From NCBI RefSeq assembly GCF_000335475.2, contig NZ_ANAH02000018.1, positions 171,862 through 235,861 on the forward strand: a DNA stretch of 64,000 nt. The letters are read 5' to 3'. A program made the translations under genes and the position numbers. Of the stretch, positions 25,640-33,728 are shown in pieces (the stretch's first letter is position 1; the number at the start of each line of letters is the position of its first letter). The notes under the pieces are model-generated. The model had not been told where the DNA came from. It worked only from the letters and a program-made list of their open reading frames with translations, and ran no database searches. Origin of the DNA: Cystobacter fuscus DSM 2262 (GTDB lineage: Bacteria > Myxococcota > Myxococcia > Myxococcales > Myxococcaceae).

Positions 25640-27108
25640 AGCGCGCCGTGGTCGTGGGACTCGGGTTGCTCTGCATCACCTGCACCGTGCCGGACATCGA
25701 CGAGCTCGAGTCCGAGCGCCCGAGCAGTTGCGACGCGGACCACCCCTGCCAGGTCCGCGTGCTGCTGACCTACGACGGCTTCCGTCCGGGCTGCGTCACG
25801 CTGCGGCTCGAGGACGCGGAGGCGTCCTCGAGGACGCTGGAGCTCCCGGTGGAGCCTCCGGTGTTGGAGGGGAAGGGCACCCGTGAGGTGGGCTTCATCC
25901 GCAGGGCCGGCTGGAGCCACACCGTGGTGGTGTCGGCCTCCGCCCGCGAGCACTCGTGCACCGGACAGGAGGTGGCCACCGCGACGGGCCGGGTGGACGT
26001 TCCCAACGAGGGGAGCGCGGAGGTGTCCCTGGGCCTGAGCGCGCGCGACGAGGATGGGGACGGCTACGTGAGCACCTTCTCCGAGGGCACGGACTGCGAT
26101 GACCGCTCCGCCTCCATCGCACCCGGTCTGGAGGAGCGCTGCGACTTCCTCGACAACAACTGCGACACCCGCGTGGACCCGGAGCCCGTGTGCGCCGGCG
26201 TCGAGTGGAGGACGACACCGCCCCTGGGCGGAGTGGCTCGCCGGGATGTGGCCCCTCACGCGCGCGGCCGGGCCTGGTTCGTGAGCGACAACACGGGCGT
26301 GCTCGCCTACGTCAGCCGCGAGGCCGACGGCGGCTTCGACGTGCGGCGGTTCACCGACTGCGAGGGGGCGTGGTCCACCGCCTGGGCGCGGCCGAGCGAC
26401 GGGCGCGTCTTCATGGGCTCCTGGCTGGGTCAGCTCGCCACGCGAACGACCACTGTCGGGAAGCCCTGCACGGTGGCGCCCTTCGACGGGGGCGGCGCGG
26501 CCATCCAGGACATCGTGGGGTTCGAGGGAGACGGGGGCACGACGCTCTACGCGGTGAGCGAGTCCGGGGACATCCTCCGCTGGGACTACCCGGAGGACCC
26601 GGTGCGGGTGGCGCACGTGGACGCGGACCTGCGCTCCATCCACGGGCTCGACCCGCGGACGCTCATCGCCGTGGGGACGGCCGGGAGCAAGGTGCCGGTC
26701 GCCTACCACGCCAACCCGGATGGTGGCACGTGGCTGCCGGAATCGCTGCCGCCGTCCTCCGCGGGGCAGTTCGCCCTCCAGTCCGTGCACGTGGTGAGCC
26801 CGGGTCTCGCCTACGCCTCGGGAGACCAGGGGCTGCTGCTGGAGCGCGAGGGGGGCACGTGGACCACGAAGCCCGCGTACCCCATCTTCGTGGACGGCGG
26901 CGTCGCCCCGGACATCCTCGACGTGGTGTCCTTCGGGAAGGGCGCCGTCTTCGGACGCCTGGACACGGACGACATCGTCCGCTTCGACGGGACGCGGTGG
27001 CTGGACTTCCGCTTCGGCACGCAGGGCTTCACGAGCCTCGAGGCGCTGTCGTCGGACGAGATCTGGAGCGTGGCCGAGGACGGCACCGGCTTTCACTGGG
27101 GGCCGTAG
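25636..27108 (+). CDS. lipoprotein with MopE-like metal-binding motif
   Basis: The 490-residue product has a signal peptide and a lipobox-like GLLCITC. An N-terminal beta-domain is followed by DEDGDGYVSTFSEGTDCDD, a calcium-binding-like loop, and RCDFLDNNCDTRVD. Together they form the putative metal-binding motif seen in MopE-type and many myxobacterial surface proteins. The C-terminal 300 residues look like WD/Kelch-type beta-propeller blades. It is translationally coupled to the TPR-like gene before it. The function is unknown; adhesion or scaffolding at the surface is plausible. Confidence 0.78.
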   Translation: MKRAVVVGLGLLCITCTVPDIDELESERPSSCDADHPCQVRVLLTYDGFRPGCVTLRLEDAEASSRTLELPVEPPVLEGKGTREVGFIRRAGWSHTVVVSASAREHSCTGQEVATATGRVDVPNEGSAEVSLGLSARDEDGDGYVSTFSEGTDCDDRSASIAPGLEERCDFLDNNCDTRVDPEPVCAGVEWRTTPPLGGVARRDVAPHARGRAWFVSDNTGVLAYVSREADGGFDVRRFTDCEGAWSTAWARPSDGRVFMGSWLGQLATRTTTVGKPCTVAPFDGGGAAIQDIVGFEGDGGTTLYAVSESGDILRWDYPEDPVRVAHVDADLRSIHGLDPRTLIAVGTAGSKVPVAYHANPDGGTWLPESLPPSSAGQFALQSVHVVSPGLAYASGDQGLLLEREGGTWTTKPAYPIFVDGGVAPDILDVVSFGKGAVFGRLDTDDIVRFDGTRWLDFRFGTQGFTSLEALSSDEIWSVAEDGTGFHWGP

Positions 27109-27214
27109 CCGCGCGATGACCCGAAAAATGAATCACCCGTCTCCTTCTGCCTGAACCTGGCGGCGTGGCCCGAGGCGGGCCGCTTGACCAGACATCATGC
27201 ATTTCGGAGGCGTC

Positions 27215-29626
27215 ATGCGGCGTCGTGCGTGTGGTTTGTCCGCCACGGTGGCGGCCATCCTGCTTTTGGGAATTGCTTGCGGTGAGCGTGATGCCGCCCC
27301 GCTGGCGAAGAGCGAGAGTCCGTTGGCCGCGGCCTGCTCCGAGTGGGCCGAAGGGACGAGCTACACGGCCGGGCAGGTGGTGACCTACCAGGGGGCGACG
27401 TACACCGCACGGGTGGCTCACACCGCGCATCCCGGGGCCAATTGGAACCCGAGGGATACGGCCACGCTCTGGCAGGCAGGAGGGAGCTGCGGTGGAGGAA
27501 GCACCGACGGAGGTACGGGGGGCGGCACTGATGCTGGCACCGGCACCGATGCTGGCACTGGCACTGACGCTGGCACCAGCACGGCCAGCCCCTGGGCCGC
27601 CAACACGCAGTACGCGGTGGGCGACGTCGTCTCCTACGGTGGTGTGAAGTACCAGTGCATCTTCGCCCACACCTCCGGGCCAGGCTGGGAGCCGCCCAAT
27701 GTCCCCTCCCTGTGGAAGGTGGCTCCGCCCGACACGGGAGGAGGCGGCCCCACGACGCCCTTCTGCGCACCCGCGTGGGTGGCCACCAAGATCTATTCGA
27801 AGGGGAAGGTCGTCGGATACAACGGCAGGGCCTACCGCGCCCTGGCCGACGTGCACGGAATCAGGCCCGACGACACCGTCTACAACATGTGGCAACTCGT
27901 CGGCGTTCCGGACGAGGCCCTGTGCCCGGTGTCCATCCCCAACACCATCGACTATGGCCAGCCATCGGTGGTGACGGGCAACGAGCGCGCGGGCAGCGCC
28001 GCGCCTTCGGGACCCATCGGCGCGGCCCACCCGGTCTCCGGCACCGGCACCGGCGGCACCCGGGGTGGTATCGATCCCTCGAAGGATCCGGGTGGCAACC
28101 ACCCCGGCTTCGACGCGGACACGGGCGCGCGCGTCTCCAAGCTTCCTCCCGGAACCCTGCCACTCCAGCACAATGTCTATCAACTGAGCGCCGGACAGGA
28201 GATCGTCGAGTACCTCGGGGACTGGGCCATCTATGGCCGTCGCTTCGACTTCAACAAGCTGCCGGTGAAGAACGTGCACCGGCTCGTCTACGGGTTCGCG
28301 GGCATCTGCTTCCCGGCCGCGAAGAACACGCAGGACCCGGGCTTTCCCACCACCGCGCCCGCGGCGGTCAATCGGACGTGCAAGCAGAGCCACCTGCCAG
28401 ACGGTGCGATGGCTGTCGCGGACTTCGAGGCGGCCTTCCTGCGCGTCCTGCCGGGCCAGACCGGAGGCAAGGTGACGGGCACGGAGCCCATGTATGACCT
28501 GGACCCGAAGGACGTGGCGGGCGTGTTTGGCGTCCTCTACAAGCTGCGTCAGGAGAACCCGCACCTGAAGTTGGATCTGTCGGTGGGCGGGTGGACCCTG
28601 AGCGAGGGCTTCCCGTGGATGGCGTATGATCCGACGCGGCGCAAGGCGTTCGTGGACTCGGTGGTCCGCTTCCTGGAGCAGTTCGACTTCGATGGCATCG
28701 ACATCGACTGGGAGTACCCGGGCGCGGACGGCGCGGTGCCCGGGATGTCCCGCCCGGACGACCCCCAGAACTACCTGCAACTGCTGAAGGAACTGCGCGC
28801 CGGCATGGACTGGCTGAGCAGGAAGACCGGCAAGCAGTATCGCCTCTCCAGCGCCATCGCGGCGATCCCGAGCAAGCTGACGCTCATCGACTGGGCGGAG
28901 ACGAGCAAGTACCTCGACCGCCTGTACCTGATGACGTACGACTTCTCCGGTGCCTGGGAGCGCCAGTTCAGTCACCACACGCCGCTCCTCACCAACCCCA
29001 ACTTCAAGGATGCCCAGGGGAACACCGCGCCCCTCTCCGTGGACGCGGCGGTCCGGACGCTGAGGGAGGAGGGTGCGCCGGCGAACAAGATCATGATTGG
29101 CATCGCCAACTACCACCGCGCCAAGGCCATCAAGCTCGGCGACATCACCGAGTACACGAACGGCCTGAGGGGGAGTTCCACCTTCGGCGACCTGAACGCC
29201 ACCGGCGTCGGGCTCGTCCTGGGCGTCGCCGGCGTCGGCTCGTGGGAGGCCGGCGTGGTGGAGGGCTATGATTTGTATCAGAACTTCCTCGACAAGGACC
29301 TGAAGCCCAGGAATGGCTACCACCTCTACACGGACAAGGCGTCCAACGCGGACTACCTGGTCAACCCGCTCGGCTCGTTCATCACCGTCGAGACGCCGCG
29401 CACCGTGGCGCTGAAGGCCGCCTACGCGAAGGTGAACGGCCTGGCAGGCGTGTTCGGGTGGCAGATGGAGCAGGACAACGGCTACAACCTCAACGCTCTC
29501 AACCACGTGCTCGGCAACGCGCTGGTGAGCAACCTGTCGGACGCGAAGCCACAGGACCAGATCGCGGTCTGCGGTGAGAACGTGACCGCCGCGGAGTGCG
29601 CGCAGCTCAACCAGGGCATCAAGTAG
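27215..29626 (+). CDS. GH18 chitinase lipoprotein with carbohydrate-binding modules
   Basis: I start at MRRRACGLSATVAAILLLG because CGGAGG sits just upstream; the 803-residue protein has a lipobox GIAC. Two short CBM5/12-type modules follow (WAEGTSYTAGQVVTYQGATY and WAANTQYAVGDVVSYGGVKY), joined by a Gly/Thr/Asp linker. A third similar module (WVATKIYSKGKVVGYNGRAY) follows. The GH18 barrel carries LKLDLSVGGWTLSEGF and DFDGIDIDWEYPG, whose Glu500 is the catalytic acid. The enzyme would hydrolyse chitin or related glycans at the cell surface, in keeping with feeding on fungi or arthropod debris. Confidence 0.95.
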   Translation: MRRRACGLSATVAAILLLGIACGERDAAPLAKSESPLAAACSEWAEGTSYTAGQVVTYQGATYTARVAHTAHPGANWNPRDTATLWQAGGSCGGGSTDGGTGGGTDAGTGTDAGTGTDAGTSTASPWAANTQYAVGDVVSYGGVKYQCIFAHTSGPGWEPPNVPSLWKVAPPDTGGGGPTTPFCAPAWVATKIYSKGKVVGYNGRAYRALADVHGIRPDDTVYNMWQLVGVPDEALCPVSIPNTIDYGQPSVVTGNERAGSAAPSGPIGAAHPVSGTGTGGTRGGIDPSKDPGGNHPGFDADTGARVSKLPPGTLPLQHNVYQLSAGQEIVEYLGDWAIYGRRFDFNKLPVKNVHRLVYGFAGICFPAAKNTQDPGFPTTAPAAVNRTCKQSHLPDGAMAVADFEAAFLRVLPGQTGGKVTGTEPMYDLDPKDVAGVFGVLYKLRQENPHLKLDLSVGGWTLSEGFPWMAYDPTRRKAFVDSVVRFLEQFDFDGIDIDWEYPGADGAVPGMSRPDDPQNYLQLLKELRAGMDWLSRKTGKQYRLSSAIAAIPSKLTLIDWAETSKYLDRLYLMTYDFSGAWERQFSHHTPLLTNPNFKDAQGNTAPLSVDAAVRTLREEGAPANKIMIGIANYHRAKAIKLGDITEYTNGLRGSSTFGDLNATGVGLVLGVAGVGSWEAGVVEGYDLYQNFLDKDLKPRNGYHLYTDKASNADYLVNPLGSFITVETPRTVALKAAYAKVNGLAGVFGWQMEQDNGYNLNALNHVLGNALVSNLSDAKPQDQIAVCGENVTAAECAQLNQGIK

Positions 29627-29792
29627 CCACCGGGCTCGTGGAGCTGACGGGGGGCACACTCCGGGCGTGGCGTTGTTTGCGATTTCACAGGGCCAGCGAA
29701 CCTTTCCTTGCCCGGGCGTGTCTTGGAGTGGGCCCGGCATACGATGGTCGCTGGCACCGGACTCGCGAGTGGTGCCCGAACAAGGGAGAGTC

Positions 29793-30836
29793 ATGCACAC
29801 GATTCAGCCGACCCCGTCCTCGTGGCGGCCCCCGCGGAAGTCGTTCCACGCGCTCCTGCTCCTGAGCCTGGGGTGGAGCGGATGCGGTCTGTTCGGTCAG
29901 AACTCCCCGGAGGACTCCAACCACGCCCCCTCCCTCACCCAGGTGACCGCCACGCCGGCCTCCGTCAACGAGGTCGCGAGCACCACCCTCGCGGTGACCG
30001 CCACCGACCCGGACGGGGATCCGCTCACCTACACCTGGACACAGACCCCGGCCACTCCCGTCGGCACCTTCGGCACCGAGACCGGCTCGAGCCGCACCTG
30101 GACGGCGCCCGCGGTGCCGGCCGACACGACCTTCACCCTGCACGTGACGGTCTCGGATGGGAAGGACGGCACGGCCGAGGGCTCGGTGGACGTGGGGGTG
30201 AAGAACGTTCCCACCGTCAACCGCGCCCCCACCGTGGACGCGGCCATCACCGCGCCTGGCTCGGTGATCGCGGGTGACACCGTCAACCTCTCCATTGGTG
30301 CCACGGATCAGGACGGGGACATCCTCACCTATGCCTGGACGGTCGATCCGGCGGGCGCGGGCACCTTCACCAACCCCACGGCCGCCGCCGCGCAGTGGCG
30401 CTCCGGCGACCTCGCCGCGGCGACGAGCTACTCCTTCCTGGTCACGGTCTCCGACGGGCACGACTCGGTGACGCGCTCGGTGAACGTGGAGGTGTCCATC
30501 CCCTCTTACGCCAGGGACATCCAGCCCATCTGGGACGCGCAGTGCACGCGGTGCCACAACAGCAGCACCGCGAGCCGCGGGGGGCTGAACCTCGATGCGG
30601 GCAAGTCCTGGGCTTCCATGGTGAACATCAAGAGCAACAACGCCCCCTGCATCAGCACCAACCTCGCGCGCGTGCTGCCGAAGCAGCCCGACGACTCGCT
30701 GCTCGTGAAGAAGCTCATCGCCAATCCCCTCTGCGGTACCAGGATGCCGCAAGACAACCTGGCCTACTTCGACGAGCACCCCGGCGAACTCACCCGCATC
30801 CGCTCCTGGATCCTCGCCGACGCGCCCAACAACTGA
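29793..30836 (+). CDS. lipoprotein with Ig/PKD-like repeats and a CxxCH heme site
   Basis: The 347-residue product starts at MHTIQPTPSSWRPPRKSF with AGGGAGAG upstream. A lipobox near LGWSGCG is followed by two beta-sandwich repeats marked by TATDPDGDPLTYTWTQTP and GATDQDGDILTYAWTVDP. The last 120 residues begin YARDIQPIWDAQCTRCHNSS, a c-type heme motif. They end in a cytochrome-like stretch with PDDSLLVKKLIANPLCGTRM, where a Met may be the sixth ligand. It is likely an outer-surface monoheme protein. Redox partners are not evident nearby. Confidence 0.82.
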   Translation: MHTIQPTPSSWRPPRKSFHALLLLSLGWSGCGLFGQNSPEDSNHAPSLTQVTATPASVNEVASTTLAVTATDPDGDPLTYTWTQTPATPVGTFGTETGSSRTWTAPAVPADTTFTLHVTVSDGKDGTAEGSVDVGVKNVPTVNRAPTVDAAITAPGSVIAGDTVNLSIGATDQDGDILTYAWTVDPAGAGTFTNPTAAAAQWRSGDLAAATSYSFLVTVSDGHDSVTRSVNVEVSIPSYARDIQPIWDAQCTRCHNSSTASRGGLNLDAGKSWASMVNIKSNNAPCISTNLARVLPKQPDDSLLVKKLIANPLCGTRMPQDNLAYFDEHPGELTRIRSWILADAPNN

Positions 30837-31189
30837 TCCTCGGCGCGCGCTTCCAGCACAGGCTTCACCACCGCCACGCCCCTCATCCCAAAGACTGGCG
30901 GGAAGGGGCGAGGGCCCTGGCCCAGTCTGGGAGGCGCGAGCCGCTGGTTGGCCGCGATCGTGCTTTGGAATACCTCCCACCAGGTGCGGTGGGTACCGCT
31001 GAAGGCTCGGTTTCGATCCTACAATGTAGTTAAGCGAAACTGAACGTTCCAGGCACTTCAATTGATAAAAAAACGAGAATCAATGGATAATGCCTCTGAC
31101 CCGGAAAGTGCATCGAGAAGGACTTCTCGTGGGTCCCTCAGCGCATGACCGGGTCGTCGAGGTGTCACTCCCCCGAGTAGGAGGTATGC
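30837..31189. promoter_or_regulatory. intergenic region upstream of the polyQ peptide gene
   Basis: No gene is seen. Bases 31020-31090 are unusually AT-rich for this window and probably contain the promoter. A perfect inverted repeat, CGAGAAG (31114-31120) and CTTCTCG (31123-31129), lies 60 bases before the peptide start and is a candidate operator or mRNA hairpin. Confidence 0.5.
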
Positions 31190-31453
<264 letters not shown>

Positions 31454-31594
31454 TCCGCGGGACGCGGAACACCGCGTCAGCCTGGTGATGTGCAGTCCGC
31501 GGGGGGTCCTCTTCCAGGGGCGCTCCCCGTCTTTTCGCCGAGGAGCGGAGTCCGCCCCGGCGCTGTGCGCACGCATGAACGGAGGACCCCGCAG

Positions 31595-33646
31595 ATGACC
31601 ATTCCAGCCCCGCCTGTCTCGCGCGAGACCAGCCCGGTCCGCACCCGCGCCGAACATCCTGATCTCCACCTCGTCTTCCCACCGCAGTGGTCGCCGCTGC
31701 AGCCCTTCCTGAGCACGCCGTCGCTCAAGGCCTATCTCGAGGAGCGGGGTTTCCACATCCGCCAGGACGACTGGAACATCGCGTTCTACCGCTGGTTCAT
31801 TGGCCCCGAGCGTCTTCCGCTCGCGAGGACGCGCCTGACGCACTACGTGCAGTCGATGACAGACGAGGAGGGCCTGTACCGGGCCAAATGCCTGCATTCG
31901 CTCGCGACGCTCGAGGAGTACGAGCAGCTCCTTGCCCTGGTGGAGGGACTGCGCACCGGCGACACCTACGATACGCTGGAGCACTTCAAGGAGAGCGTGG
32001 ACGCCCTGAAGAGCCTGCTGGCCGCCTTCTCGGCCGCGGAGCCGGTGATCGAGGTGGGCACGACGTCGCTGTCCGACGGGGACGTGCTCAACTCGATCGA
32101 ATCGCTCATGGAGTTCATCGACGATCGCCACGCCAACCCCTTCATCCCTTTCTTCGAGCAACATGTCGCGGCGATCACCCAGGTCCCGCGCTTCTTCGGC
32201 GTCTCGATCATCGGCACCGAGCAGATCGTCGCGGGCCTCACCCTCGGGCGCATCTTCAAGCGGGCCTTCCCGAACGTGCCGGTGCTGGTGGGCGGCAGCG
32301 TGTTCTCCCGCCTCGTCGAGAAGGAGAAGACCTGGGTCACGCGCTTGTTCGGCACCTGCTTCGACTACGTCTGCCGTTACGAGGGCGAGCGGCCCATGGA
32401 ACGCTTCCTCTCCAGCGAGGATCCCCGTCGGGATCGGACCCCGAACCTCGCCTTCCTCGACGGGGGGGAGTTGGTGCTCACTTCGCTGGGCGACACCATC
32501 CCCATGAGCGAGGTGCCCACGCCAGACTTCTCGGACCTGCCACTCGAGGACTACCTGTCGCCGCAGATCGTCCTCCCCTTGCTGACCACGCGCGGCTGCT
32601 ACTGGGGCAAGTGCGCCTTCTGCTACCACGGCATGATCTACCAGGACCGCTACCGCATGCGGGCCCCGGAGCTGATCGCCAGGGATGTGGAGCTGCTGAA
32701 CCAGCGCCACGGCGTGTTGCACTTCGCCTTCAATGACGAGGCCCTGCCGCCGAAGCTGTTCCGGATGCTCCCCCCGGCGATGCCCAAGGAAAAATACTTC
32801 TTCACCGCCCTCTACAAGTTCGAGAAGTACTTCACGCGGGAAGACTTCAAGAACATGTATGACATTGGCTTCCGCTCGCTCTACATCGGCCTGGAGACGG
32901 CGTCCGAGCGCGTGCAGAAGCACATGCGCAAGAACAACACGCAGAAGGTGATGGTGGACAACCTGCAGTTCGCCCATGACGCGGGCATCTGGAGCCACAC
33001 CTTCAACTTCTTCGGCTTCCCCACCGAGACGCAAGCGGAGGCGGAGGAGACGATCCAGTTCCTCCTCAACCACGCGGACATCCTGCACTCCGAGGGCACC
33101 GGCACCTTCGTGTTCGAGCACAACGCGCCCATCCATCAGGCGCCGGATCAGTTCGGCGTGAGCTCGTTCACGGCCCGGACGGACACCGTGCTGGATCTCT
33201 TCTACGACTACGAGACGACCACGGGTCTGAGCGCCGAGGGAGCTCAGCGCGCGCTGGAGCGCTACAACAAGCTCAAGCGCGCGCGGGGTGTCTACATGAA
33301 CGGACACTGGATCGATCGCGAACACCTGCTGCTGTTGCTCAGCCGCTACGGGCGCGCGGAGCTCAAGAAACAGCTCGCCGAGGTGGAATCGGCGACCCGC
33401 CAGTACTCCGCCGCCCAGTTGCTGCGTGGGTATGAGTTCGACACGCCACAGGGCAAGCGCCACTTCGTGGTGAACCGCCACCTGCGGCGCGTGTGCATCA
33501 CCAATGCGGACGCGGTGCGGATCGTGAACTGGCTCAGCCTGAACTCCAGTGTCGAGGATCTACTCGGCATCTACCCGGCGCTCGAAGCAGCGCTCGAGCC
33601 CGTTCTCGAGGACATGGAAGACGAGGCGATGAAAGAGGCGTCCTGA
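31595..33646 (+). CDS. B12-binding radical SAM enzyme, possible peptide maturase
   Basis: I start at MTIPAPPVSRETSPV, nine bases after GGAGGA, giving 683 residues. The N-terminal 280 residues resemble a cobalamin-binding Rossmann domain (GVSIIGTEQIVAGLTLGRIF, then VPVLVGGSVFS) but lack an obvious DxHxxG. The radical-SAM core has TTRGCYWGKCAFCYHG, a CX4CX2C cluster site with Cys335, Cys340 and Cys343. It continues with FNDEALPP, YIGLETASERV and FNFFGFPTETQAE. Members of this class methylate unreactive carbons, or modify lipids and RiPPs. A C-terminal region of about 130 residues with ITNADAVRIVNWL may bind substrate. The upstream polyQ gene is the natural candidate partner, which is inference. 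Confidence 0.85.
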   Translation: MTIPAPPVSRETSPVRTRAEHPDLHLVFPPQWSPLQPFLSTPSLKAYLEERGFHIRQDDWNIAFYRWFIGPERLPLARTRLTHYVQSMTDEEGLYRAKCLHSLATLEEYEQLLALVEGLRTGDTYDTLEHFKESVDALKSLLAAFSAAEPVIEVGTTSLSDGDVLNSIESLMEFIDDRHANPFIPFFEQHVAAITQVPRFFGVSIIGTEQIVAGLTLGRIFKRAFPNVPVLVGGSVFSRLVEKEKTWVTRLFGTCFDYVCRYEGERPMERFLSSEDPRRDRTPNLAFLDGGELVLTSLGDTIPMSEVPTPDFSDLPLEDYLSPQIVLPLLTTRGCYWGKCAFCYHGMIYQDRYRMRAPELIARDVELLNQRHGVLHFAFNDEALPPKLFRMLPPAMPKEKYFFTALYKFEKYFTREDFKNMYDIGFRSLYIGLETASERVQKHMRKNNTQKVMVDNLQFAHDAGIWSHTFNFFGFPTETQAEAEETIQFLLNHADILHSEGTGTFVFEHNAPIHQAPDQFGVSSFTARTDTVLDLFYDYETTTGLSAEGAQRALERYNKLKRARGVYMNGHWIDREHLLLLLSRYGRAELKKQLAEVESATRQYSAAQLLRGYEFDTPQGKRHFVVNRHLRRVCITNADAVRIVNWLSLNSSVEDLLGIYPALEAALEPVLEDMEDEAMKEAS

Positions 33647-33728
33647 GCCGAGGTGGAGAGGGGAGGGGAGGGCCCGCACGAGGCAGGTGTGGGCCTCACC
33701 CCGGCGAGAGGGCTCTCCGTGCGCCCTC

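Noticed and set aside
27029..29800. A 923-codon minus-strand open frame opposite the chitinase
   Set aside because: The plus strand carries complete GH18 motifs and a good start. The minus frame has Val/Arg/His-rich shadow composition.
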